From positions 62,001-126,000 of the forward strand of contig JBEBSD010000006.1 of NCBI GenBank assembly GCA_040394475.1: a stretch of 64,000 nt of DNA, in the 5' to 3' direction. A program made the position numbers and the translations under genes. This document shows, piece by piece, positions 1-8,772 of this stretch. The stretch is from JBEBSD01 sp040394475. GTDB taxonomy: Bacteria > Bacteroidota > Bacteroidia > Cytophagales > Spirosomataceae. The notes under the pieces are model-generated. The model saw only the letters and a program-made list of their open reading frames with translations, searched no databases and was not told the origin of the DNA. Every line of letters begins with the position of its first letter. Positions within the stretch are counted from its first letter, which is position 1.

Positions 1-1772
1 TCCCGGTATCCGCGTTGCAGTTCAGCATACGGGTTAAACCATACCGGGCGATCTCCCGTATCTCCATTTGATAAATTCCCTCCCCGGGGAGAAAAGGCAT
101 TTCCATAAAGCGTATGCGGCACACCAGCCAAGGATGCATCCGGTTCGTACACGGCCGGGAATCGGGTAGGACTGGTACGCACTGCCGCATTATAAATAGC
201 ATCACCGCCCTGAAGAGGACCTCTGTAATTATCCAATGTGGAATGCAGGCGGACAATCATCTCGGTGTTCTTATGCAAGTCGATGTTAATGTTAGACCGG
301 AGCAGAATCCTTTTTAAGTCGATCCCATTGGTGAAGTTGTTCGTCTTTTCAACCTTTAATAAACCATTGTCCTGATTGAAGGATCCCGCCACATAATACC
401 TCACCCGCTCACCTCCTCCTCTCACATTCAGGTTTACCCGGCTGGTACTGGCCCGTTTCCTGAACAGCGTGTTGTACCAGTCAGTCGCAGGATAAATATT
501 CGAATTTCCGCCTCGCAGCGTCCCTGCAATCTGTTCTTCCGTAAAGGTTGCAAAATCACCTCTTGTTCTATTGGATTCATTTTGTAACCGCATGTGGGTG
601 ACCGGATCCGCCATGTCTACCATTCCAATGGGTTGACTCAACGAGCTTTCCAGTCTTAAATTAACTACCGCAGGACCGGCGACTCCGACCTTGGTTGTAA
701 CCAAGATGATCCCGTTAGCCCCCCGTGCCCCATAAATGGCCGTGGTAGTAGGATCTTTCAGCACTGCAAAGCTTTCAATGTCGTCAGGTTGCAGCCGGGC
801 CAGATCATCCATGCCCAGTTCAACTCCATCAATCAGGATCAGCGGGCCGTTCTGGCTGTTAAAAGATGCGACCCCCCGCACTAAAAACTGGGCATTGTCC
901 TTTCCGGGCTCGCCGCTGGTCTGGTAGGCCACCAAGCCCGCCACTCTTCCCGCCAGCGCCGTGGTCAGGTTACTGGCAGGGACTTTCAGGTCGGAAGGAA
1001 TAACGGAACTCATCGCGCCCACGACACTTTCTTTCTTCTGTGTGCCGAAACCCACTACGATGACTTCCTCCAGCGCTTTGTTATCTACTTTCAGGTCGAT
1101 GAGCAGCTCGGTCCGGTTTCCTATGGTTACTTCCTCCTTCAGGTACCCTACAAACGAAAATATCAGGACAGCTTCCGGATCGGCGACATCGATTTGAAAT
1201 TTCCCGTCCACATCGGTGGTGGTTCCCCGCGTGGTGCCTTTGACGAGTACGCTGACCCCGGGCAGCGTCTCCTTGGTGTCGTCCGACCGGATCACCCCCT
1301 TCACTGTAATTTCTTTCGGCGCGGCCACGGGTCCGTCAGGTACCACCGGTATTTCCAGCAGCAACGATTCCTGGTGGGCAGCACCCTTCGGCATTTCCAC
1401 GGCTGCAGCCGGAGAAGCGGGGTGTGCGGCCGCCATTTTTTTCAATACCAGGTAAGAGCCCCCGTCCTGCATTACGTAATGCAAACCGAGCGGAGGAAGT
1501 ATAGAATTCAGGTTTTTCTCCAGCGGCATCCCGAAATCGAGCTGGGAAGGGGAAATGTTGAGATTTTTAACCGTCCGGTCCGCGTATAAAATGTTTACAT
1601 GGTAATGCCCCCTGAGTTGCTTCAGCGCCTGCCGGAGCGATGCCTTCTCTTTCTGGCCGGCTTTTTCCTCGTCGTTTTTTAAAGCCCAAAGCTGGGGGAA
1701 AGCATGGGAAGCCGACGTGTTCAGCAGGATGACCAGCCACAATAACCTCGGTAGCGTAAAAGTAATTTTCAT
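1..1772 (-). CDS. SusC/RagA-family TonB-linked outer-membrane receptor, N-terminal part
   Basis: Partial: 590 codons are in the window and the barrel continues past its left edge. The ATG at 1772 opens a signal peptide (MKITFTLPRLLWLVILLNTS), then an STN domain (about residues 45-115, containing LRGHYHVNILYADR). A CarboxypepD-reg-like domain follows (about 150-230, GVIRSDDTKETLPGVSVLVK), then a TonB plug (about 240-350, including GFGTQKKESVVGAMSS and YGARGANGIILVTTK) and the first barrel strands. SusC proteins import glycans or other large nutrients with a SusD lipoprotein, which should lie beyond the window. The STN domain marks a signalling receptor that talks to an inner-membrane FecR, and a FecR and sigma gene lie directly upstream in the same direction. 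The ligand cannot be deduced. Family assignment is secure. Confidence 0.93.
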   Translation of the reverse strand, partial: MKITFTLPRLLWLVILLNTSASHAFPQLWALKNDEEKAGQKEKASLRQALKQLRGHYHVNILYADRTVKNLNISPSQLDFGMPLEKNLNSILPPLGLHYVMQDGGSYLVLKKMAAAHPASPAAAVEMPKGAAHQESLLLEIPVVPDGPVAAPKEITVKGVIRSDDTKETLPGVSVLVKGTTRGTTTDVDGKFQIDVADPEAVLIFSFVGYLKEEVTIGNRTELLIDLKVDNKALEEVIVVGFGTQKKESVVGAMSSVIPSDLKVPASNLTTALAGRVAGLVAYQTSGEPGKDNAQFLVRGVASFNSQNGPLILIDGVELGMDDLARLQPDDIESFAVLKDPTTTAIYGARGANGIILVTTKVGVAGPAVVNLRLESSLSQPIGMVDMADPVTHMRLQNESNRTRGDFATFTEEQIAGTLRGGNSNIYPATDWYNTLFRKRASTSRVNLNVRGGGERVRYYVAGSFNQDNGLLKVEKTNNFTNGIDLKRILLRSNINIDLHKNTEMIVRLHSTLDNYRGPLQGGDAIYNAAVRTSPTRFPAVYEPDASLAGVPHTLYGNAFSPRGGNLSNGDTGDRPVWFNPYAELQRGYR

Positions 1773-1794
1773 AGAAAAGCAGATGAGTGATGGA

Positions 1795-2808
1795 CTAGTA
1801 CCGGTTAAGTTTAAAGGTGACCTTTTTTTTGTTACGTGTATAATCAATATCCAGGATCCGTACCAGTGAATGCAGGAACTGGTCCGCGTTGAGCGCTTTG
1901 AATGAGCCCGATACAGTCAGATTTGCAATTTCCGGAGAAGTAATGTCGGCGTTCAGGTGGTAATGGTCTCTCAAGAGCTGCACGATTTCGGAAAGAGGGG
2001 TTTCGTCGAAGACGAAAATTTTCTCTTTCCAGGGAGCAAACGGAACCGATTTTGCCAGCACCTGCTTTCTGACGATACCGCTTGTATCGACAATTACCCG
2101 ATCACGGGGCAGCATCGTAATCATCTCTTTGGTGTTTCCCTTCCGGTGCTCCAGCTGGATCTTTCCGCTGTTGAGCACGATTTGCGTCTGGTAACGCCGG
2201 TTGAAGACCGTAAAGACGGTGCCCAGAACCACTACATCTACATCATTGTCTGTCCGGACGATAAATTTGCGGTGGTCCTTTGTATGAACCACATCAAATT
2301 CCGCTTCACCCTTTAAGTACACCACCCTGGTGGGAGTGGAACGCCAAAAGCGGGGAACTTTCAGCAGGGAGCTGGCATTTAATGTCACCCGGGTCCCGTC
2401 GGAAAGTGTCCAGGTGGCTACTTCGCCGGGCGCTGTCTGGTACCGTTTGTATTGGATCCAGTCCTGAAATACCCAGCTGCTTACCGTTATCAGTAAAATA
2501 GAGGCGGCAATTAGAACAAAAGTAAATCGTCTCCTGGAGGGACGGCGCGGCTCCTGCGCTGCGGCGGTAGTCTCTTTTTGCTGAACGGGCTTTTGTTTAG
2601 TGCGTAGAAACGTATGGTAGTCTTCAACAGCTTTGTCGATATTGACAGTATACTGAGGGAAAGTACTTTCCCATTCGGCGAGGCATTTGTAGAAAAAAAC
2701 CTCGTTCCCGGCTCCTTTTATCCATTCGTTCAGCTGTCTTTTTTGCAAGGCGGAAGCATTCCCGCTAAAATATTCAAACAGTTGCTCTTTTGAAAAGGGT
2801 TGGTGCAT
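1795..2808 (-). CDS. FecR-family anti-sigma factor
   Basis: 337 aa. A longer frame opens at 2865 inside the sigma gene, but the ATG at 2808, 11 nt after the sigma stop, gives the usual FecR N-terminus (MHQPFSKEQLFEYFSG). A cytoplasmic sigma-binding segment (about 1-90) is followed by one membrane helix (about 94-114, FVLIAASILLITVSSWVF). A periplasmic FecR domain (about 125-230, LSDGTRVTLNASSLL and YLKGEAEFDV) and a C-terminal DUF4974/STN-like domain (FDETPLSEIVQLL) complete the protein. FecR holds its ECF sigma factor until a signal arrives through the STN domain of the partner SusC receptor. The order sigma-FecR-SusC is the standard Bacteroidota layout. Confidence 0.93.
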   Translation of the reverse strand: MHQPFSKEQLFEYFSGNASALQKRQLNEWIKGAGNEVFFYKCLAEWESTFPQYTVNIDKAVEDYHTFLRTKQKPVQQKETTAAAQEPRRPSRRRFTFVLIAASILLITVSSWVFQDWIQYKRYQTAPGEVATWTLSDGTRVTLNASSLLKVPRFWRSTPTRVVYLKGEAEFDVVHTKDHRKFIVRTDNDVDVVVLGTVFTVFNRRYQTQIVLNSGKIQLEHRKGNTKEMITMLPRDRVIVDTSGIVRKQVLAKSVPFAPWKEKIFVFDETPLSEIVQLLRDHYHLNADITSPEIANLTVSGSFKALNADQFLHSLVRILDIDYTRNKKKVTFKLNRY

Positions 2809-2819
2809 GGCTGTTTTGC

Positions 2820-3476
2820 TTAAATCTGGATTATCAGAGAGGTAAGGAGAAGGACGATCAGCCATTTTTCACGAATCAGCTGCCGGATAGCAACACGCGC
2901 ACGGTATATCTGTGCTTCTATGGTTCGCGATGACAGGGTCAGTGTCTCTGCAATTTCCTTTACGGATTTGCCTTCAAACTGAAATTGCAGGTAGATTTCA
3001 CGACGTTGATGCGGCAGCGCATTGATGGCCTTTTCAACATCCTGGTACAATTCTTCGTATTGCGTAATCATATCCGGTTGCTGGTGTTCAGGAATACTGC
3101 CGGAATAGTCGTCGGTCAGGGTAATGTTCCGTTCCATTTCCCATCGAAAGTAATTGTACCCTTTATTGCGGACCGCCTTAAACAGGTAGGCCGCGTAGGA
3201 AGTGGAAACAGTAGTATACATGCGGTTGGTGTAAAAATCGTAAAACAAGTCCGAAACCATGTCTTCTGCCACTTGCCGGGATCCTACAAATTTAACGGCG
3301 TGTGTACAGAGGGGCTGGTAGTACCGCCGGTAAAGAAGTTCTACTCCCCGCTCAGGGTCGGTCTCAAGCGCTTTACGGATAAACAATTCGTCAGTATCCG
3401 ACAGGGACGAATGAACAGGAAGCTGTTTGCCGGGAAGGACAGGGGGAAGGGATAAAGGATCCTGTAGTTGTTTCAT
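2820..3476 (-). CDS. ECF RNA polymerase sigma factor (Bacteroidota expansion family)
   Basis: 218 aa from the ATG at 3476 (MKQLQDPLS); an in-frame start at 3515 would add 13 residues. Sigma region 2 is visible (LLYRRYYQPLCTHAVKFVG, then AEDMVSDLFYDFY), as is region 4 (ALPHQRREIYLQFQFEGKSV, then TIEAQIYRARVAI). It should direct transcription of the downstream FecR-SusC unit when released by FecR. The protein ends in a very hydrophobic tail (WLIVLLLTSLIIQI), which could anchor it to the membrane. It is the first gene of the unit; the roughly 160 bp upstream is AT-rich and probably holds its promoter. Confidence 0.93.
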   Translation of the reverse strand: MKQLQDPLSLPPVLPGKQLPVHSSLSDTDELFIRKALETDPERGVELLYRRYYQPLCTHAVKFVGSRQVAEDMVSDLFYDFYTNRMYTTVSTSYAAYLFKAVRNKGYNYFRWEMERNITLTDDYSGSIPEHQQPDMITQYEELYQDVEKAINALPHQRREIYLQFQFEGKSVKEIAETLTLSSRTIEAQIYRARVAIRQLIREKWLIVLLLTSLIIQI

Positions 3477-3642
3477 TCTTAATGGTAGCGGTTTAAGGAG
3501 AAAAGTGGCAGGCAATAAGTCCCCCTTGTAGAACAGACAAGTGAGGGGCCCAAACTACTTACAAAAAGAGGATAAAAAAGGTAAAAAAAATAATTTTGGA
3601 AAGCAGGAGGGCGCTGAAGACTGCAGCAGCCTGAGGAGGGTA

Positions 3643-4755
3643 TTAGTGTGTCTTGCGGTAGTTGCGGATGGCCCAGCCATTCAGGATCAGGGCAAAGCCG
3701 ATGAGGTAGTAAAGTTCCTTTTGCACTTCGTTGAAACCGCTTCCTTTCAGGATAATCATGCGGTCGACCCGGATGAAATGGGTGATAGGAGTGAGGTTGG
3801 AAATGGTCCGCGACCAGGCAGGCATGCTATCCGTGGACGTAAAAAAACCGCTCATCAACATAAAGATCGACATGAAAAAGAAGGCCACAAACATCGCCTG
3901 CACCTGCGTGTCGCTGTAGGTAGAGATCAGTAAGCCGAATCCCAGGACGGCCATGAGGTACACCATGGCAAAAAGGTAAAGCAGCAGGATGCTGCCCTTC
4001 GGAAAGATGCCGTACACGGCCCATGAAACAGCGAGGCCCACGGTGAATACCAGAAGGCCGATGACCCAGAAGGGAATGAGCTTCCCTAAAATAAACTGCC
4101 ATTTCCGGATAGGAGTAACATTGATCTGTTCGATCGTCCCGTTCTCCTTTTCCCGTACGATATTAAGGGCTGCCATGTACCCGCCGATCAGGGTAAGGAG
4201 TAATACCAGTACCCCGGGAACCACGTTGTATTTATACGCTCCTAACGGGTTATACCAGTTGGAAACGGTCAGCATGATCGTTCCGGCCGGGGGCGGGGCA
4301 GGGTTGAACTGTACCCGGATGCCGGCATTGAAATCGGCAATAACCTGCGCCAGATAGCTCCCGCCGATTCCGGCCTTTACACCGTTGATGGCGTCTGCCG
4401 AGACTCCCAGCTGCTGCGATTTTTCCCGGACGAGGTTACGTTCAAACCCGGAGGGGATTTCAAGGATCAGGTCGGCTGTCCCCCTTTCAATATGCTTCAG
4501 CGCGTCCTGGTAGGTGCTGGTGTAGCTGACAGGCTTAAAATAGCCGGAAGCTTCGATTTTACTGATTAGTTGCCGGCTAAAGGTACTGTGATCATGATCC
4601 ACCAGCGCCAGGTTGATATGCCTGACATCAAAATCCATGGCCAGCGGCAGGATCACAAGCTGGACCAGCGGCATGACAAACATCATAGCCAGAATACTTT
4701 TATCGCGCCTGATCTGGCGGAATTCTTTCTGTAATAGATAGAACAGTATCTTCAT
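3643..4755 (-). CDS. ABC-2 type efflux permease (YbhR/YhhJ family)
   Basis: 370 aa. One N-terminal membrane helix (about 20-40, MMFVMPLVQLVILPLAM) is followed by a large periplasmic domain (about 45-175) and five C-terminal helices. The ABC-2 permease signature region REKENGTIEQINVTPI lies just after helix 2. It overlaps the upstream permease by 4 bp (ATGA), so the two are translationally coupled and probably form a heterodimer, as YbhS and YbhR do in Escherichia coli. It is the last gene of the tetR-tolC-hlyD-ATPase-ATPase-permease-permease set. Likely substrates are drugs or other amphipathic compounds; the exact one is unknown. Confidence 0.9.
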   Translation of the reverse strand: MKILFYLLQKEFRQIRRDKSILAMMFVMPLVQLVILPLAMDFDVRHINLALVDHDHSTFSRQLISKIEASGYFKPVSYTSTYQDALKHIERGTADLILEIPSGFERNLVREKSQQLGVSADAINGVKAGIGGSYLAQVIADFNAGIRVQFNPAPPPAGTIMLTVSNWYNPLGAYKYNVVPGVLVLLLTLIGGYMAALNIVREKENGTIEQINVTPIRKWQFILGKLIPFWVIGLLVFTVGLAVSWAVYGIFPKGSILLLYLFAMVYLMAVLGFGLLISTYSDTQVQAMFVAFFFMSIFMLMSGFFTSTDSMPAWSRTISNLTPITHFIRVDRMIILKGSGFNEVQKELYYLIGFALILNGWAIRNYRKTH

Positions 4756-5849
4756 TGGAGTCGGATGCTGAATTTTTTAATAGCCAGACCGAGCAGAAAT
4801 ACCGTCATTCCCGATAGAACCAGCGTCTCTTTCCAGATATAGGCAATACCCAGGCCTTTCAGCATAATCGCTTTGGTGATCAGGTAATACCATCGTGACG
4901 GTACAAGATTGGAAATCAGCTGCAGGATACCCGGCATGTTTTCAATGGGCAGTAAAAAGCCGGTGAAAATAAGGGTGGGCAGCATCATTCCCATCAGTGA
5001 AATCAGCAGCGCCGTCTGCTGGCTGCTGGTCACGTTCGAGATCAGCAGCCCGAACGACAGGCAGGTGATGATAAACAACGTACTGGTAGCAAAAAGAAGG
5101 AACAGGCTTCCCTTGACTTCCACGTTTAAAACAAGAAGCGCCATGGCCACAATCAGCGTGAAATTGAGCAGGGAAAGCAGTAGGTAAGGTATTGCCTTCG
5201 CAAGCAGTACATAGGCCGGTTTAAAAGGAGAAACGAGCAGGACTTCCATCGTTCCGGTTTCCTTTTCTTTTACCACGGCAACAGAAGTTAGGGCGGTACA
5301 GACAATCATCAGAATGAGCGCCATTAAACCAGGAATGAATCCGAGCGATCCGCTCCCTTCTTCGTTGTAAAGAAGCCGGATCTCGGGTTCGATGCGGTAA
5401 TCGGGAAGCGAAGTCGTCTTCGACTGCCGGTAGTCGGCCAGAATACTGTTGAGATAGTTAAACATGGTCTTGGCAATATTAGGATCTGAGCCGTCGGCAA
5501 TCAGCTGGAGCTGAACAGCGCCGGAGAGATCGTTTCCGAACCCGGCGGGGAAAATCAGGGCTCCTTTGATAGCGCCCGCTTTCAGTTTTTGTTCGATTTC
5601 GGAGTAATCGGCCAACTGCTCTTCCAGGATAAAATAGCGGGATGCCCTTATTTTTGCGATGAGCTCCTGGCTGGAAACATCCCCGGCGTTGTCTGCGATC
5701 ATCAGCCGGATGTTTTTCACTTCATTGGAAAGTGCAAAACCAAACAGCAGAAGCTGGACGACGGGAAGTCCAAACAGGATGAGCAGCGTCCGGCGGTCGC
5801 GGAAGATGTGGAAGAATTCCTTTCTGATAAAAACGAGAAGCTGTTCCAT
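4752..5849 (-). CDS. ABC-2 type efflux permease (YbhS family)
   Basis: 365 aa. The frame is open to 5993, but the ATG at 5849 (MEQLLVFIRKEFFHIFRDRR) begins the usual family N-terminus and lies 2 nt after the stop of the upstream ATPase gene. The layout is that of its partner: one helix (about 22-42, LLILFGLPVVQLLLFGFAL), a periplasmic domain, then five helices with the conserved VVKEKETGTMEVLLVSPFKP segment. It forms the membrane channel with the next permease and is powered by the ATPases upstream. The codon-tight spacing on both sides supports a single operon. Confidence 0.9.
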   Translation of the reverse strand: MEQLLVFIRKEFFHIFRDRRTLLILFGLPVVQLLLFGFALSNEVKNIRLMIADNAGDVSSQELIAKIRASRYFILEEQLADYSEIEQKLKAGAIKGALIFPAGFGNDLSGAVQLQLIADGSDPNIAKTMFNYLNSILADYRQSKTTSLPDYRIEPEIRLLYNEEGSGSLGFIPGLMALILMIVCTALTSVAVVKEKETGTMEVLLVSPFKPAYVLLAKAIPYLLLSLLNFTLIVAMALLVLNVEVKGSLFLLFATSTLFIITCLSFGLLISNVTSSQQTALLISLMGMMLPTLIFTGFLLPIENMPGILQLISNLVPSRWYYLITKAIMLKGLGIAYIWKETLVLSGMTVFLLGLAIKKFSIRLQ

Positions 5850-5851
5850 CG

Positions 5852-6595
5852 TTAATCTGCGGTACGTTTTGCCTGGCGGGCCAGTTGATAAAATACGTCT
5901 TCTATGTTCCCGGCATCGTGTTGCTTTTTGAGGTTGGCAGGGGTATCGAGCGCTTCGATGCGTCCGTCTACCATCACCGTTATCCGGTTGCAATATTCCG
6001 CTTCATCCATGTAATGGGTGGTGACGAACACGGTGATGCCCTGCGTAGTGGCCTCGTAGATCATATCCCAGAATTGTCTTCTGGTAACCGGATCCACGCC
6101 GCCGGTGGGCTCGTCCAGGAAAACAATCCGCGGGCGATGAAAAACCGCGACCGAAAAAGCCAGCTTTTGTTTCCATCCGAGGGGCAGTTCTCCCACCAGT
6201 TTCCGGGCTTCCCGCTCCAGTCCCAGGGTTGCAACCAGTTCCCGGCTGCGGGCGCGCAGTTCCGGCCGGGGCACGCCGTACACGCCGCCGTAGAATTCGA
6301 TGTTTTCCAGTATCGTCAGGTTTTCATACAGCGAAAACTTCTGGCTCATGTAGCCGATATTCTTTTTAATGGCTTCCGTCTGGGTGTATACATCGAATCC
6401 CGCCACGCGGGCCTGGCCGGAAGTGGGCAGCGAAAGCCCGCAAAGCATGCGCATCGCCGTGGTTTTTCCAGCCCCGTTGGCTCCAAGGAAACCGAAAATT
6501 TCGCCCTCATACACGTCAAACGTAATATGGTCGACCGCATAAAAATCGCCGAATCGTTTAGTAAGGCCCGTGCAGCTGATTACAGGTTCGTTCAT
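5852..6595 (-). CDS. ABC transporter ATP-binding protein (efflux, YbhF-like)
   Basis: 247 aa, a single nucleotide-binding domain. Walker A is GANGAGKTT (about residue 38), the Q-loop lies near YMSQKFSLYENLT, Walker B plus D-loop is IVFLDEPTGGVDP, and the switch histidine is in VTTHYMDEAE. The signature is LPLGWKQKLA rather than LSGGQ, a variation I recall in the drug-export branch of the family. Its companion ATPase upstream (6813-7757) has a normal LSGGMKQ, so the pair probably matches the two halves of E. coli YbhF, here as separate genes. It energises the two permeases downstream. Confidence 0.93.
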   Translation of the reverse strand: MNEPVISCTGLTKRFGDFYAVDHITFDVYEGEIFGFLGANGAGKTTAMRMLCGLSLPTSGQARVAGFDVYTQTEAIKKNIGYMSQKFSLYENLTILENIEFYGGVYGVPRPELRARSRELVATLGLEREARKLVGELPLGWKQKLAFSVAVFHRPRIVFLDEPTGGVDPVTRRQFWDMIYEATTQGITVFVTTHYMDEAEYCNRITVMVDGRIEALDTPANLKKQHDAGNIEDVFYQLARQAKRTAD

Positions 6596-6614
6596 AGTAA
6601 TTCGTTTAAGTCCA

Positions 6615-6635
6615 TGGTCTGTGTCCCACAGACCA
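6615..6635. repeat. 21-bp palindromic element, copy 1
   Basis: Perfect 9-bp arms, TGGTCTGTG and CACAGACCA, around TCC. An identical copy lies at 30220-30240. In both places the element is next to a heptamer array and is followed by a T-rich stretch. It may be a dispersed palindromic repeat, or a hairpin acting at the RNA level between the two ATPase genes. Confidence 0.7.
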
Positions 6636-6643
6636 TTTTATAT

Positions 6644-6692
6644 ACCAGCCAGTAACCAGTAACCAGTAACCAGCAGCCAGTAACCAATACCG
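6644..6692. repeat. 7-bp-period tandem array (AGTAACC family)
   Basis: About seven heptamers, mainly AGTAACC with variants AGCAGCC and ACCAGCC. They lie in the 217-bp gap between the two ABC ATPase genes. No gene is visible in this gap. Confidence 0.8.
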
Positions 6693-6812
6693 CTCTATAC
6701 CAGCCACTACCAGGCTACACTCAGCTCGCCGCTCTTTCCCGTCTCCGGGCGGCGCCCTGCCACATCCCTCTTTCCGGCAACAGTCCTTCCACCGCAGCAG
6801 CAGCCCCCGAGC

Positions 6813-7757
6813 TCAGGATGACCACTTTCCGGCAGCCGGGGTGTCCTGCATCAGTCTTATAAAACAGTCTTCGATACCCGGTTGAATCAACTGGATTTCA
6901 AGATCGGAATGCCCGTCCTGCTGCAGCCTGCGCAGCAGCTGGTCAGGATACGGCGCTTCCGGATCGTGCAACGTGAAATGAAGTGCATCTCCAAATCCAA
7001 AACAATCCCTTACTTCCGGGGTTTTACGCAAAGCCTGCATGAGTGCATACGGTCTGGAAGCCCGGGCCGCATAGAGAGGACCTTCATAACCGCCGATAAT
7101 AGCCTGCGGGGTGTCTACTGTAAACACGACACCCTTCTGAATGAGGGCGATCCGTTCACAACGCATCGCTTCATCCATGTAAGGGGTTGACACGAGGATC
7201 GTTATGCCCCGGTGTTTGAGGCCTTTCAGCATTTCCCAGAATTCTTTCCGGGAGACGACGTCAACCCCCGTAGTCGGCTCATCCAGGAGCAGTATCCTGG
7301 GCTGATGGATCAGGGCGCAGCAAAGGGCCAGTTTCTGCTTCATCCCCCCGGATAACTGGCCGGCCCGGCGATGATCAAAGGGCTGTATCTGCTGGTAGAT
7401 ATCCTTAATCAGGTCATAGTTCTGTTCAATAGTGGTGCCGAAAACCGTGGCAAAGAATTCCAGGTTTTCCCGGACGGTCAGGTCCTGGTACAGCGAGAAT
7501 CTGCCGGGCATATACCCGGTGACCTGCCGGATTTTCCGGAAATCCCTGACTACGTCCAGTCCTCCGACCGAAGCGTTTCCCCGGTCGGCCAGCAACAGGG
7601 TGGCCAGGATCCGGAACAAAGTGGTTTTGCCGGCGCCGTCCGGTCCTATCAGTCCGAAAAGTTCACCTTCTTTCACCGTAAACGAAACCCCTTCCAGTGC
7701 CTGGACCCTGCCCTTGTCATAGGTTTTTGAAATCGTTTCGACGCTGACCGCTTGCAT
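6813..7757 (-). CDS. ABC transporter ATP-binding protein (efflux, YbhF-like)
   Basis: 314 aa. Walker A is GPDGAGKTT (near residue 37), the signature LSGGMKQKLALCCALIH, Walker B LLLDEPTTGVD, and the H-loop position reads STPYMDEA, with Pro-Tyr where a His is usual. The Asp in Walker A and the changed H-loop are both known in the YbhF N-terminal half. A C-terminal extension of about 80 residues (from about 235) has no motif I recognise. It lies 14 nt after the HlyD-like gene and is separated from the second ATPase by a repeat-filled gap. It should pair with that ATPase on the two permeases. Confidence 0.92.
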   Translation of the reverse strand: MQAVSVETISKTYDKGRVQALEGVSFTVKEGELFGLIGPDGAGKTTLFRILATLLLADRGNASVGGLDVVRDFRKIRQVTGYMPGRFSLYQDLTVRENLEFFATVFGTTIEQNYDLIKDIYQQIQPFDHRRAGQLSGGMKQKLALCCALIHQPRILLLDEPTTGVDVVSRKEFWEMLKGLKHRGITILVSTPYMDEAMRCERIALIQKGVVFTVDTPQAIIGGYEGPLYAARASRPYALMQALRKTPEVRDCFGFGDALHFTLHDPEAPYPDQLLRRLQQDGHSDLEIQLIQPGIEDCFIRLMQDTPAAGKWSS

Positions 7758-7771
7758 GACAAAATGAGGGA

Positions 7772-8728
7772 CTAAGGGTGAGAAGAATCAGGCAGGAGCA
7801 CTTCCCCGTACATGCCTATTTTAAGAAATCCGTCGTTTTGGACGCGTACTTTGACCGCATATACCAGGTTGGCCCGTTCGGATTTGGTTTGGATGGTTTT
7901 AGGGGTGAATTCCGACTTCGAAGCAATCCAGGTGAGGGTGCCGGGGTACGTTTTATAGGCGTCCCGGCCGTCGTCTATGCGGACCGTTACCGGTTGGCCG
8001 GTTTTGATCCGGGAAAGATAGTCACCGGTAAAATAGGCTTTCAGATACAGCGTGTCCATATTGGCAACCTTGTACAGCGGTTTTCCCAGGGTGGCAAGTT
8101 CTCCCTGAAGCGCGTATTTGGTCAGTACCACGCCATCGGTCGGATTGATCACTTGGCCCCGGTTGATCTGCTCCTGGAACTGACGGGCCAGCAGCTCCAA
8201 CGGGGCTTCCTCGCTCAGGACGCCCCGGTTTTGCGTAGCCGCATTGTCCTGGTAGAGTTTAATTTGCTGCTGACTGGTATTCATCTGCTTCTGCAATTGT
8301 TCTATTGCAGCCGTGAGGTCATCCAGTTGTTTCTGCGGAACGGCATCTGCTTTGACCAGGTTGGCGGTTCGCTGTTTTTCCCGGATCAGCTGGTCGAGCT
8401 GGGATTGCTGGACCGTCAGCTGTTGCCGTACCAGGGCAACCTGCTCACCGGCAGAAGCTGTTTTTTTACGGAGCGCAGCCCTGCTGGCTTCGGTCTGCTC
8501 CTTTTGCAGCGTGGGCAGGGTTACATCGATTTGCCCCGTTTGCTGCCCCGCGCGAAGAGAATCTCCTTCCTGTACGGGAAAGGAGAGGAGAAGACCGTTT
8601 TGCTGTGCCGAAACAATTACTTCGTCAGCTTCAAAATAGCCGGACGCGTCGTAATCCGGCGGCTGGGTACAGCCGGTCAGCATCAATCCGGTACATAAAC
8701 AAGCCAGGGGAATCAGGTGATGGTTCAT
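7772..8728 (-). CDS. HlyD-family membrane fusion lipoprotein
   Basis: 318 aa. A lipoprotein signal with lipobox LTGC puts the acylated Cys at residue 20. The biotinyl-lipoyl-like strand (ADEVIVSAQQNGLLLSFPVQ) is followed by a long coiled coil (about 75-170, rich in Q, K and L). A second lipoyl half (GVVLTKYALQGELATLGKPL) and a beta-barrel region come next. It matches the YbhG type of adaptor that links an ABC exporter to TolC across the periplasm. It sits between tolC and the ATPase genes in the same direction, as expected for a complete tripartite pump. Confidence 0.92.
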   Translation of the reverse strand: MNHHLIPLACLCTGLMLTGCTQPPDYDASGYFEADEVIVSAQQNGLLLSFPVQEGDSLRAGQQTGQIDVTLPTLQKEQTEASRAALRKKTASAGEQVALVRQQLTVQQSQLDQLIREKQRTANLVKADAVPQKQLDDLTAAIEQLQKQMNTSQQQIKLYQDNAATQNRGVLSEEAPLELLARQFQEQINRGQVINPTDGVVLTKYALQGELATLGKPLYKVANMDTLYLKAYFTGDYLSRIKTGQPVTVRIDDGRDAYKTYPGTLTWIASKSEFTPKTIQTKSERANLVYAVKVRVQNDGFLKIGMYGEVLLPDSSHP

Positions 8729-8772
8729 GAGTATAACTGATTGTGTTGGAAACCTGTTGGTAAGCCGGACCG

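Noticed and set aside
1194..1589. Plus-strand frames of up to 131 codons opposite the SusC gene
   Set aside because: The minus strand has an unbroken SusC N-terminus with STN, CarboxypepD and plug motifs.
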